A stretch of DNA of 11,546 nt from the NCBI GenBank assembly GCA_026983815.1, contig JALSTJ010000207.1, positions 1 through 11,546 of the forward strand, read 5' to 3'. Made by a program: the position numbers and the translations under genes. Positions 1-7,213 of the stretch are shown one piece after another; the stretch's first letter is position 1; every line of letters begins with the position of its first letter. A model generated the notes under the pieces. The model was not told where the DNA came from. It did not search any database and was given only the letters and a program-made list of their open reading frames with translations. Source of the stretch: Flavobacteriales bacterium. GTDB taxonomy: Bacteria; Bacteroidota; Bacteroidia; Flavobacteriales; Flavobacteriaceae.

Positions 1-910
1 AATCGTTTCGGGGAGTGGTAACAAAAATCAAAGATTCGTTATTGGAACGAACATCCATTCCCACTCTATCGCTAATATTTGGCATAGTGGTATTCTTCAA
101 TTGAAGCAAAAGCGGTAATGTTCCCAAAACTCCTCCGGCAAAAACAATTCCTTTTGTCCCGACTCTTTTCTTTTTGCCAAACAATGCATTTGTTTTTTTA
201 TATTCAATGATATATGTTCCACCAAGCTGTGGAATAACATTAACAACTTGATGTCCCGCCAAAATTTCAACTCCGTTTTTTTGAGCCAAATACAAATAAT
301 TTTTATCCAAAGTATTTTTGGCATTATGCGGACAACCCGTCATACATTGTCCACAAAACTTACAGCCCGAACGTTCAGGTCCCATTCCGTCAAAATAAGG
401 ATCCTGAACTGTTTCATCGGATTTACCAAAATAAATTGCCACTTTTGGCGAATTAAAGTAATTGGATTTGTTTTCTGCTTCTGCTATTTCTTTAAGAACA
501 TTATCCGCATCAAAAAATTTAGGATTAACTTTTGCCCCCAACATCTCATAAGCTGTTTTATAATGCTTTTCCAATTGTTTTTCCCAATCATCGAGGTTTT
601 TCCACGAACCCGAATTAAAAAAATGCGATTTTGGTTTAGGCAGCGTATTGGCATAAACCAATGAACCCCCACCTACTCCAACACCACTGACAACCGTCAA
701 ATGTCTGAAAATGGAAAGTTTAAAAATCCCTTTAAATCCAATGGCAGGCAACCACATCCATTTTTTTAAATTCCAATTGGTCTTGGGAAAATCTTCCGGT
801 TTTTTCCAGTATCCTTTTTCAATTACCAAAACTTTGTATCCTTTTTCCGAAAGTCTTAGAGCGGAAACAGAACCTCCAAAACCCGAACCGATAATGATAT
901 AATCATACAT
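1..910 (-). CDS. GMC-family FAD-dependent oxidoreductase (cholesterol oxidase-like), 3' end cut by window edge
   Basis: Only the first 303 codons are in the window; related proteins are usually about 500-570 residues, so the substrate-binding part and C terminus are missing. The protein opens with a dinucleotide-binding fold, MYDYIIIGSGFGG (G8-x-G10-x-x-G13), followed by an acidic strand end (VIEKG, residue 31) expected for FAD. VSGVGVGGGSLVYAN (75-89) matches the FAD-contacting glycine-rich segment of GMC enzymes. Cysteines 183, 186, 189 and 193, followed by proline, have the C-x2-C-x2-C-x3-C-P spacing of a 4Fe-4S ferredoxin motif and lie just before AKNTLDKNYL, a segment typical of cholesterol oxidase-like GMC proteins. 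The family oxidises alcohols or sterols using FAD; the substrate here cannot be told. ATG at 908-910 is chosen because the Rossmann strand starts straight after it. The gene is divergent from the carbamoyltransferase gene. Confidence 0.9.
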   Translation of the reverse strand, partial: MYDYIIIGSGFGGSVSALRLSEKGYKVLVIEKGYWKKPEDFPKTNWNLKKWMWLPAIGFKGIFKLSIFRHLTVVSGVGVGGGSLVYANTLPKPKSHFFNSGSWKNLDDWEKQLEKHYKTAYEMLGAKVNPKFFDADNVLKEIAEAENKSNYFNSPKVAIYFGKSDETVQDPYFDGMGPERSGCKFCGQCMTGCPHNAKNTLDKNYLYLAQKNGVEILAGHQVVNVIPQLGGTYIIEYKKTNALFGKKKRVGTKGIVFAGGVLGTLPLLLQLKNTTMPNISDRVGMDVRSNNESLIFVTTPRND

Positions 911-982
911 AACCCATAACAGTTTTTAATCCTTTAAAATTACGAAAATTATTTTTGGAAAAAAATTAGAAAAAATTATCAA

Positions 983-1018
983 TTGAATGATTAAGTTCAT
1001 CCAAAAATTTTATCTTTG
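983..1018 (+). promoter_or_regulatory. Candidate sigma-A promoter of the ornithine carbamoyltransferase gene
   Basis: TATCTTTG at 1011-1018 is a perfect match to the Bacteroidota -7 element TAnnTTTG and lies 24 bases before the ATG. The only TTG upstream is at 983-985, giving a 25-base spacer that is longer than usual, so the upstream element is uncertain. Confidence 0.55.
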
Positions 1019-1042
1019 AAGCGTGAATAAAAAAATAAAGTT

Positions 1043-2044
1043 ATGGCATTTAATTTAAGAAATAGAAATTTTTTGAAACTATTGGATTTCTCACCCAAAG
1101 AAATCAAATTCTTAATCGATTTGGCAGCTGATTTAAAAAAAGCAAAATATGCCGGAACCGAGCAGCCAATGCTCAAAGGTAAAAATATAGCTTTGATTTT
1201 TGAAAAAGCTTCCACCCGCACCCGTTGTGCATTTGAAGTAGCCGCACACGATCAAGGAGCTAATGTTACCTATTTGGGACCCAGCGGTTCGCATATCGGA
1301 AGTAAAGAAACAATGAAAGACACTGCAAGAGTTTTGGGTAGAATGTATGACGGTATTGAATACCGCGGTTTTGGTCAAGAAAAGGTTGAAGAATTGGGAC
1401 AATATGCAGGCGTTCCCGTATGGAACGGATTGACCAACGAATATCATCCTACACAAATTCTTGCCGATTTCTTAACAATGCTTGAACATTCCGACAAACC
1501 TTTGCATAAAATTTCGTTTGCTTATTTGGGTGATGCACGCAATAACTTGGGAAATTCCCTATTGATAGGCGGAGCCAAAATGGGTATGGATGTTCGTTTG
1601 GTAGCTCCCGAAGATTTACAACCCGAAGAAAATTTAATAGACATTGCCCATAAAATTGCAGAAGAAACCGGAGCAAAAATCACCATAACATCCGATATCG
1701 ATGAAGGAGTGAAAGGGGTAGATTTTATTTATACCGATGTATGGGTTTCAATGGGTGAACCCGACGAAGTCTGGAAAGATCGTATCGGAAAATTATTACC
1801 TTTTCAGGTAAATTCCGAATTGATGAAAAAAACCGGAAACCCCAATACCAAATTTATGCATTGTTTACCTGCATTTCATAATACGGATACAAAAGTAGGT
1901 CTGGAAATTTATGAAAAATTCGGAATTAGTGCAATGGAAGTAACCGACGAAGTTTTTGAAAGTGAACAATCCATTGTATTTGACGAAGCCGAAAATCGCT
2001 TACATACCATAAAAGCGGTTATGGTAGCAACCTTAGGAAAATAA
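1043..2044 (+). CDS. argF: Ornithine carbamoyltransferase
   Basis: This 333-residue enzyme transfers the carbamoyl group from carbamoyl phosphate to L-ornithine, giving citrulline. Its length matches the E. coli ArgF/ArgI and ArcB type. The carbamoyl phosphate site STRTR is at 57-61, HPTQ at 135-138, the ornithine-binding loop DVWVSMG at 232-238 and the catalytic HCLP at 273-276. The SMG loop marks true ornithine enzymes; in N-acetylornithine enzymes it is replaced. As known for the family, it works as a cytosolic trimer or higher oligomer. No other arginine biosynthesis or arginine deiminase gene is in the window, so an anabolic (argF) or catabolic (arcB) role cannot be decided; the symbol is given for the reaction. 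The gene stands alone, with its own promoter and a convergent neighbour behind an inverted repeat. The ATG at 1043 begins the usual MAFNLRNRNFLKLLDF segment. Confidence 0.95.
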   Translation: MAFNLRNRNFLKLLDFSPKEIKFLIDLAADLKKAKYAGTEQPMLKGKNIALIFEKASTRTRCAFEVAAHDQGANVTYLGPSGSHIGSKETMKDTARVLGRMYDGIEYRGFGQEKVEELGQYAGVPVWNGLTNEYHPTQILADFLTMLEHSDKPLHKISFAYLGDARNNLGNSLLIGGAKMGMDVRLVAPEDLQPEENLIDIAHKIAEETGAKITITSDIDEGVKGVDFIYTDVWVSMGEPDEVWKDRIGKLLPFQVNSELMKKTGNPNTKFMHCLPAFHNTDTKVGLEIYEKFGISAMEVTDEVFESEQSIVFDEAENRLHTIKAVMVATLGK

Positions 2045-2045
2045 A

Positions 2046-2107
2046 TTAAAATGACCGGTGCCAAATGATTAGGATCAAGATTACAAATAAGCACCGGTCA
2101 GATTTTA
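2046..2107. terminator. Inverted repeat between convergent genes, possible bidirectional terminator
   Basis: TGACCGGTGC (2052-2061) and GCACCGGTCA (2091-2100) are perfect 10-bp arms separated by 29 bases. Flanking TTAAAA on one side and TTTTAA on the other can extend the pairing to about 16 bp with a two-base bulge. It lies between the stop of the carbamoyltransferase gene and the stop of the convergent secreted-protein gene, where a two-way terminator is expected. The loop is long and the T tract short, so the terminator call is an inference from position. Confidence 0.5.
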
Positions 2108-2129
2108 AAAAAATAAATTGGTTTTTTGA

Positions 2130-2672
2130 TTATCGAAATTCTCCGGTAAGGGTTCCATATTTTTTTTCCCACTCGCCTATTTCAGCCAACATTCCGGATT
2201 TTTGTTGAAGTTGTTTTTGAATTAAGCGACATTGTGCCATTTTCTTTTTCATAATAGTAATATATTTCTTGACATTTTTATTGGGATTTTTAGATAATAA
2301 TTTGGTATAATAATGAATCACTGCTAAATTATATTCCAATTTTTTAAAAAGTGCTTTTACTTCCAAAACTGTCTTTGCATAATTGTTTTTTTTATAATAA
2401 TTTAACTTGTTCAAAAGACGATTAGAAGTTACATAACCGACAACACATTTATCCCTCAAATTATCCACATTTGTAGAAAGAGCTAAAACAAAGTCGGTTC
2501 TTTTTTGGGGTTTATAAGTATTTAATCGTATATTTTCCAAATTCTGATTAGCTTCAAAAGTGCTAAAAAAATTAATTTGTTGCAGCAAATCTGCAGATTG
2601 AGCTTCTAATGTCGTCAATGAGAAAGAAGTAAAATAAAAAAACAACAAAATAAAAAAAGAAAAACGTCTCAT
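2130..2672 (-). CDS. Small secreted helical protein of unknown function
   Basis: I do not recognise the family. The 180-residue product begins with a signal peptide: two arginines, a hydrophobic stretch (about residues 4-20) and a likely signal peptidase I site near LEAQS (about 22-26). There is no lipobox cysteine, so the mature protein should be soluble in the periplasm or outside the cell. The rest is lysine-rich and looks mostly helical, with heptad-like leucine, isoleucine and tyrosine spacing (residues 80-165), and has two cysteines (C76 and C148) that could pair. It has a convincing promoter of its own and converges on the carbamoyltransferase gene, so it is probably a single-gene unit. 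Nothing in the context suggests a pathway. The ATG at 2670-2672 is fixed by the signal peptide. Confidence 0.75.
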   Translation of the reverse strand: MRRFSFFILLFFYFTSFSLTTLEAQSADLLQQINFFSTFEANQNLENIRLNTYKPQKRTDFVLALSTNVDNLRDKCVVGYVTSNRLLNKLNYYKKNNYAKTVLEVKALFKKLEYNLAVIHYYTKLLSKNPNKNVKKYITIMKKKMAQCRLIQKQLQQKSGMLAEIGEWEKKYGTLTGEFR

Positions 2673-2704
2673 AATAATTAGGTTTTAGGGATCCTTTTGT
2701 TACA

Positions 2705-2734
2705 CAAAATTATTACTAAAATATTATTTTTCAA
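2705..2734 (-). promoter_or_regulatory. Sigma-A promoter of the small secreted protein gene
   Basis: Reading the minus strand, TTG (2734-2732) is followed after 19 bases by TAATTTTG (2712-2705), a perfect Bacteroidota -7 element with normal spacing. The predicted transcription start is roughly 25-30 bases before the ATG. Confidence 0.65.
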
Positions 2735-2808
2735 TATCATATTTGATAAGCGTCGGAGATTTTTTGATAAACGGTAATTTTTAAGTTATTAACAACTTAA
2801 TCAACAAT

Positions 2809-2970
2809 TTAGTTCGAACAAGAACGGTTCAGAATAATCAAAGCAGCCAAAACTCCCGGGATCCATCCTGCCAAGGTCAATAAGGTAACTATCAGGATTG
2901 ATCCGCAACCTTTATCCAAAACCGCCAAGGGAGGAAAAATTATAGCTAATAATACTCGTAGAAAACTCAT
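2809..2970 (-). CDS. YqaE/Pmp3 (UPF0057) family small membrane protein
   Basis: A 53-residue, two-helix membrane peptide. The family signature is clear: FFPPLAV-like IIFPPLAVLDKGCG (10-23) followed by a second hydrophobic helix containing TLAGWIPGVLAALIIL (32-47). Yeast Pmp3 and E. coli YqaE belong here; such proteins sit in the cytoplasmic membrane and have been linked to membrane potential and to salt or osmotic stress, but the bacterial role is not established. The frame stays open upstream as far as 3279, but that stretch is antisense to nadC; the ATG at 2968-2970 gives the normal family length of about 50 residues. The gene is divergent from nadC with 121 bases between the starts. The basic, cysteine-containing tail (NRSCSN) is often variable in this family. 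Confidence 0.88.
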   Translation of the reverse strand: MSFLRVLLAIIFPPLAVLDKGCGSILIVTLLTLAGWIPGVLAALIILNRSCSN

Positions 2971-3012
2971 ACCTGTTTTTTTATTATAACGATTTGATAA
3001 ATTTTTTATCAC

Positions 3013-3030
3013 AAGATTTGTAAAAATCTT
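3013..3030. repeat. Short perfect hairpin in the yqaE/nadC divergent spacer
   Basis: AAGATTT (3013-3019) and AAATCTT (3024-3030) pair around GTAA. It lies about 12 bases upstream of the nadC -33 element and could be an operator for either gene, but AT-rich hairpins of this size arise easily by chance. Confidence 0.25.
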
Positions 3031-3041
3031 TAATCCATAAA

Positions 3042-3073
3042 TTTGGAACTTAGTAAAACTTATATCATCTTTG
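3042..3073 (+). promoter_or_regulatory. Sigma-A promoter of nadC
   Basis: TTTG (3042-3045), a 20-base spacer, then CATCTTTG (3066-3073), one mismatch from TAnnTTTG. The predicted transcription start near 3080 gives a leader of only about 12 bases before ATG 3092. Because the TTG at 3071 lies inside the -7 element, it cannot be the start codon if this promoter is used. Confidence 0.6.
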
Positions 3074-3091
3074 TTCAATAAATGTAAAAAT

Positions 3092-3949
3092 ATGATAAGT
3101 CCACAACAATTCCAACAAGAGATTGATATCATCATAAAAAATGCTTTACGAGAAGATATAGGAGACGGAGACCACAGCTCATTGGCTTGTATTCCCGAAA
3201 ATACCAAAGGAAAAGCCAAACTTTTGGTTAAAGACGACGGAATCATTGCCGGAGTGGATTTTGCCAAACAAGTTTTCAAGTTTATTGACCCCGATTTAAA
3301 AATTAAAGTTGATTTACCCGATGGAAGTTTTGTCCGTTATGGAGACATTGCTTTTGTAGTGGAAGGCAAATCACGTTCGATTCTTATGGCAGAACGTTTG
3401 GTGTTGAATGCTATCCAACGAATGAGTGCTATTGCTACAAAAACCCGTAGATATGTGGAGATATTACAAGATACCCAAACCAAAATTTTGGATACCAGAA
3501 AAACCACTCCCGGTATCCGAGCTTTGGAAAAATGGGCTGTTAAAATAGGCGGTGGAACCAATCATCGTTTCGGATTGTATGATATGATTATGCTCAAAGA
3601 CAACCATATAGATTTTGCAGGAGGTATCGAAAAAGCAATTCAGAAGACCAATCAATATCTGAAAGAAAAAAATTTGGATTTAAAAATAGAAATTGAAACG
3701 AGAAATTTGGATGAAGTAAAAGAAGTTTTACGCATAGGGAATATCCACCGGATTATGTTGGATAATTTTAATTATGATGATTTGAAGACCGCCGTAAAAC
3801 TTATCAACGGAAAATATGAAACCGAAGCATCGGGAGGCATCACGGAAGAAACACTTTTAAAATATGCGCAATGCGGAGTGGATTTTATTTCGTCGGGAGC
3901 GCTGACACATTCGGTTAAAAATATGGATTTCAGTTTAAAAGCTTTTTAA
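3092..3949 (+). CDS. nadC: Nicotinate-nucleotide pyrophosphorylase (quinolinate phosphoribosyltransferase)
   Basis: Converts quinolinate and phosphoribosyl pyrophosphate to nicotinate mononucleotide, CO2 and pyrophosphate, in de novo NAD synthesis in the cytosol. The 285-residue product has the full family layout: N-terminal alpha/beta sandwich, then the open barrel with ERLVLN (101-106), DTRKTTPG (134-141), GGGTNHR (153-159), LKDNH (168-172), IEIETRN (199-205), MLDN (222-225), EASGGI (245-250) and SGALTHS (268-274), which supply quinolinate and phosphate contacts. The start at ATG 3092 (MISPQQF) agrees with the usual start in flavobacterial homologues as I remember them and lies just after the promoter; an in-frame TTG at 3071 is rejected for that reason. 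nadA and nadB are not in the window. The YihY gene follows one base after the stop, so the two probably share a transcript. Confidence 0.95.
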   Translation: MISPQQFQQEIDIIIKNALREDIGDGDHSSLACIPENTKGKAKLLVKDDGIIAGVDFAKQVFKFIDPDLKIKVDLPDGSFVRYGDIAFVVEGKSRSILMAERLVLNAIQRMSAIATKTRRYVEILQDTQTKILDTRKTTPGIRALEKWAVKIGGGTNHRFGLYDMIMLKDNHIDFAGGIEKAIQKTNQYLKEKNLDLKIEIETRNLDEVKEVLRIGNIHRIMLDNFNYDDLKTAVKLINGKYETEASGGITEETLLKYAQCGVDFISSGALTHSVKNMDFSLKAF

Positions 3950-3950
3950 A

Positions 3951-4856
3951 TTGATTAAAAAAATAAAAAATAGAATATCAAATTTCCTTCAAAAAATTCC
4001 TGTTCCGGGTTTTTCGGGAATGAGTTTTTACGATTTGCTCAGCATTTATTGGGAAGGAATTTTCAAAGGTTTTATCACCATCAGAGCCGGTGCAATTGCT
4101 TATAGTTTCTTTATGGCACTATTTCCTTTTTTACTTTTTACGCTTTCTATCATTCCTTGGGTTCCAATTCCGGGTTTTCAAGAAGATTTTACGGCATTTT
4201 TTCACGATGTCCTTCCCCCAAAAACATGGGATTTAATGGATGGTATCATTTTTGACATTGCCAACAAACCCAAAACCGGATTGATTTCTTTCAGTATCTT
4301 GCTCTCCTTCATTTTCATGACCAATGGCGTAAATACGGTTTTAACTAGCTTTGAAGAATCCATTCACAAGTTTATCGATCGCAGAAATTTTTTTAAACAA
4401 TATATAGTTGCTGCAGGATTGGCATTTATTTTGGTGGTTATTCTATTGATCACTTTGATAGCCATTGTATATTTTGAAATTATAGTCGTTTATCAACTTC
4501 AAAAAAACGGAATTATACAAGATTACAATTTTTGGGTTTTATGGGGCAAAAAAGCATTTTATATTGCTATGATATTGATATCCAATTCTTTGATATATTA
4601 TTTTGGAACAAAAGAAGGAAAAAAATTGCGTTTTATTTCTCCCGGAAGTGTTATGACTACCTTGCTGATTATTCTCAATTTTTATCTTTTTCAATATTAT
4701 ATAGATCATTTTAACCGCTACAACCAACTTTACGGATCTATCGGGGCTTTTCTTATACTTTTATTGATGATTTATTTCAATGCAATCCTGTTGCTTTTGG
4801 GACATGAGCTCAATATGGCTATTCTAAAACTTAGACAAAATAATCAAAATTTGTAA
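3951..4856 (+). CDS. YihY/virulence factor BrkB family inner-membrane protein
   Basis: A 301-residue integral membrane protein with about six helices (near 48-70, 108-132, 150-181, 200-219, 233-251 and 263-290). Family landmarks are RAGAIAYSFFMALFPF (45-60) and the closing segment YGSIGAF (261-267), then LLGHELN (282-288). E. coli YihY was once called RNase BN, which is wrong; its function is unknown, and distant relatives include BrkB of Bordetella. The start is not an ATG: TTG at 3951, one base after the nadC stop, is preferred because it keeps residues leading into the conserved VPGFSGMSFYDLL segment, and an in-frame stop at 3936-3938 rules out anything much further upstream. The next ATG is at 4020. 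Translation may be coupled to nadC. The last 13 bases overlap the 3' end of the convergent lipoprotein gene. Confidence 0.88.
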   Translation: MIKKIKNRISNFLQKIPVPGFSGMSFYDLLSIYWEGIFKGFITIRAGAIAYSFFMALFPFLLFTLSIIPWVPIPGFQEDFTAFFHDVLPPKTWDLMDGIIFDIANKPKTGLISFSILLSFIFMTNGVNTVLTSFEESIHKFIDRRNFFKQYIVAAGLAFILVVILLITLIAIVYFEIIVVYQLQKNGIIQDYNFWVLWGKKAFYIAMILISNSLIYYFGTKEGKKLRFISPGSVMTTLLIILNFYLFQYYIDHFNRYNQLYGSIGAFLILLLMIYFNAILLLLGHELNMAILKLRQNNQNL

Positions 4857-4903
4857 ATCAATAAGTTTTGACTGATATCGTAAATCAATAAATAATTTTG
4901 ATT
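4842..4903. repeat. Inverted repeat and degenerate 27-bp tandem repeat at the convergent gene ends
   Basis: AATCAAAATT (4842-4851) and AATTTTGATT (4894-4903) are perfect 10-bp inverted arms. Between them GTAAATCAATAA occurs twice (4853-4864 and 4880-4891), exactly 27 bases apart. On the minus strand the copies encode LLIY twice, nine residues apart, at the lipoprotein C terminus; on the plus strand the first copy supplies the YihY stop codon. The inverted repeat may help stop transcription from either side. Confidence 0.55.
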
Positions 4904-7189
4904 TCCATGTTTACGGACATCCAAAACTTTTTTTCCTATAACCGGAAAACCTTTGCGTAATTTTCCTTCTAAATTATAAGCATAAATTTTTTGATTATCC
5001 ATATCCGAAAGAAAAATAACCGTTTGATTTTTGGAATCTTTATAGACTGTCGGGGTAATATAATTTCCTAAATTAATATTATAGAAATTTTTATCAATCA
5101 AAAGTTTTTGATCGGAAATCGCAACAAAATGTCCAAAACCAGTATTGAAAGATACAGGATTTCCCATTTGTAAATTTCCTTTTTTGATTTTGCCTTTCAT
5201 GTCAATTGAAATAAATTTTCCTTCCTTTGTTATATTAACAAATTTTTTATGATAAACCTTCCAATCTTGTCGGATATTATCAAATTTTTCATCTACTTTG
5301 ATACGAGCATTTCCCCTGCGGTCCAACAAATTCAATTGTCCATTTTTTTCTTGTATTAGAATGAAATCTTTACTGCCAATTCTAAAATGTTGCGGTGCAA
5401 AAGCGATATTATCCTCTGTTTTTACTTCAAAACCTTTTACTTGTTTTCCATCATTATCAAATAGTAGAAATTTTGTTCCTTGTGTTATTCCAAATCTGTA
5501 TTTTCGGTTTTTATCATAATCAAAAACACTTAAAGCTTGTGTGATTTTATCATTAAATTTTTTTGGAAAATTCTCTACATCCCGTCCATAACGGTCAATG
5601 ATATACCATTTATCAGGCGTTACAAAAGCATATTGTGTTTTACCATTTCGATAAAGATCAACGGTTTTGATTTTTCCTAAAATTCGCTTATCCAAATCAC
5701 GCTTCCACAAAACATTTCCGCTCATGTCCATATAAACCAATTGGTTTTTGTCATTCTGATAGATGATTCTATAAGTCTTATGCTTGTAATTATAGACCAA
5801 CTGCGGTTGAATGACCGGCACATCTTCCAAATCCTTGGACAAAAACTGTTCAACTTCATTTCTGCTTTGTTTACCAAAAGATGTTATTACCAAATTAAGA
5901 TTGATGATATCATTGGAAAAATCATAGGATTTATAAATAAATTTTCCATTTTTTTTCAAAAAATTAATCAGATGTTGTTGATTGGAACTTTCATTCATAA
6001 TTCGTTTAAAAGAATCATCAAAAGCCAGAGTATGATGATTATCAATATCGACAATAAGTTTTCGCAAATAAGAAATATTATCAGTGAGAATGATATGACC
6101 ATCCTTGATAAGAAAGTATTTTAAAGTAATTTGAGGAAAAAGTTTATCCATTCGTTGAATAATAGATAAAGGATTGGATAAATGGCGGATTTGGTAGTTC
6201 ATAAAATTTTCTTCCAAGGGTTTATCTTTAAGAAAATCTTCAGTATTATCCATAGTTAAAATCATGGCTATATTGTGATTTTCTTTCATCAAAAGTATGG
6301 ATTTGAGACTTTCCCAAGTTTCTTTTTTTTGCTCACTAAATCGTTTTTCGGTTTGAGAAAATTGATCATAATTTTTTAAAAAAGTTACCAAATCATCAGT
6401 TGAAAATATTGAAAATTGAGATACCGTAACCGGAACAAATGCAAAATTTCCGTCTTGAAGTCCGTCAATATTGGAAAAAACCTGTATAAAATCTTGGGAC
6501 TGCTTCAATCCCACACCCGTATATAAATCTTTGCCGGCATCAACAATATCATAAGCTTCCAAAGCATCCATTTCATTCGGATTGATTTTTAATAAGGTGG
6601 TTGAAAATTGATCCTGCCGCAAGTTTTTTGGAAAAATTATAAGATTCATATCCGAATTGTCATCCAATAATTGATGGGCTTTTTTTAACAAAGTATCTAC
6701 CGGTTTAGGATTTTGAATTTCTCGTATAATACTTTCCAATCGCAATGAACGATTGGTTATCCAAGCAATACCATTTTGTTGAAAACCATAATATTTATGT
6801 TTGTTAAATTCTGATTGATAAATTGCAACGCCATTATAATCACGTTCTTTTTGATTGAATAACTTTTGAAATTGTGATGTTTGTCCTACAAACAAAAAAG
6901 ATTGTAATCTGGGATCTTTTTGAAAAATATGAAAGGTAAAAGGAATTTGTGGTTTTAGTTGATCCAAATATTGCCTATCTGTTTCATTTAAATAATGAGC
7001 AATCACCGACGAATGAATCCGGCTAAAAGAAAGTTTTTTATTGACTCTAAAAGAATAACTTACATCTTGTGGAATGGTTTTTATCCAAAAATCATTTTTC
7101 AAGGTCTTTTTCTCTGGATGACGACATGAGATCGATAGAAATATGATCGTTAGAAAGAAAAGATATCTTGATATTTTCCAATTTTTCAT
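4844..7189 (-). CDS. Large lipoprotein with C-terminal beta-propeller-like repeats, unknown function
   Basis: This 781-residue protein starts with a lipoprotein signal peptide: charged MKNWKISRY, a hydrophobic core and the lipobox L18-S-I-S-C22. The residues after the cysteine (RHPEKK) are basic, not the acidic run that flavobacteria use for surface export, so I infer it stays in the periplasm. Residues 30-455 show no motif I can name. From about 465 to the end, seven or more units of about 40-50 residues recur, each with a hydrophobic strand, then D-x-x-G and often a following GF or FP: MDMSGNVLW (487-495), IDRYGRDVENFP (531-542), FDNDGKQVKGF (577-587), LDRRGNARI, IDMKGKIKKG and YNLEGKLRKGFPV (738-750). 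This resembles a PQQ- or WD-like propeller. It begins 24 bases after lysS on the same strand and is probably in its operon. The ATG at 7187-7189 fits the signal peptide. Confidence 0.8.
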   Translation of the reverse strand: MKNWKISRYLFFLTIIFLSISCRHPEKKTLKNDFWIKTIPQDVSYSFRVNKKLSFSRIHSSVIAHYLNETDRQYLDQLKPQIPFTFHIFQKDPRLQSFLFVGQTSQFQKLFNQKERDYNGVAIYQSEFNKHKYYGFQQNGIAWITNRSLRLESIIREIQNPKPVDTLLKKAHQLLDDNSDMNLIIFPKNLRQDQFSTTLLKINPNEMDALEAYDIVDAGKDLYTGVGLKQSQDFIQVFSNIDGLQDGNFAFVPVTVSQFSIFSTDDLVTFLKNYDQFSQTEKRFSEQKKETWESLKSILLMKENHNIAMILTMDNTEDFLKDKPLEENFMNYQIRHLSNPLSIIQRMDKLFPQITLKYFLIKDGHIILTDNISYLRKLIVDIDNHHTLAFDDSFKRIMNESSNQQHLINFLKKNGKFIYKSYDFSNDIINLNLVITSFGKQSRNEVEQFLSKDLEDVPVIQPQLVYNYKHKTYRIIYQNDKNQLVYMDMSGNVLWKRDLDKRILGKIKTVDLYRNGKTQYAFVTPDKWYIIDRYGRDVENFPKKFNDKITQALSVFDYDKNRKYRFGITQGTKFLLFDNDGKQVKGFEVKTEDNIAFAPQHFRIGSKDFILIQEKNGQLNLLDRRGNARIKVDEKFDNIRQDWKVYHKKFVNITKEGKFISIDMKGKIKKGNLQMGNPVSFNTGFGHFVAISDQKLLIDKNFYNINLGNYITPTVYKDSKNQTVIFLSDMDNQKIYAYNLEGKLRKGFPVIGKKVLDVRKHGNQNYLLIYDISQNLLIYKF

Positions 7190-7213
7190 CGGAGATTATA
7201 TTTAAAATGTTTA

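Noticed and set aside
248..664. 138-codon plus-strand frame
   Set aside because: Antisense to the GMC oxidoreductase gene, whose motifs are certain on the minus strand; its product has no recognisable feature.
1133..1456. 107-codon minus-strand frame
   Set aside because: Lies entirely inside the carbamoyltransferase gene, on the opposite strand.
3071..3091. TTG start for nadC
   Set aside because: It overlaps the -7 promoter element, and NadC homologues begin near MIS.
2971..3279. N-terminal extension of the YqaE-type protein to 156 residues
   Set aside because: The extra part is antisense to nadC and its promoter; the family is about 50 residues long and starts at the ATG at 2970.
5741..6124. 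127-codon plus-strand frame
   Set aside because: Shadow of the lipoprotein gene; no motif, promoter or signal of its own.
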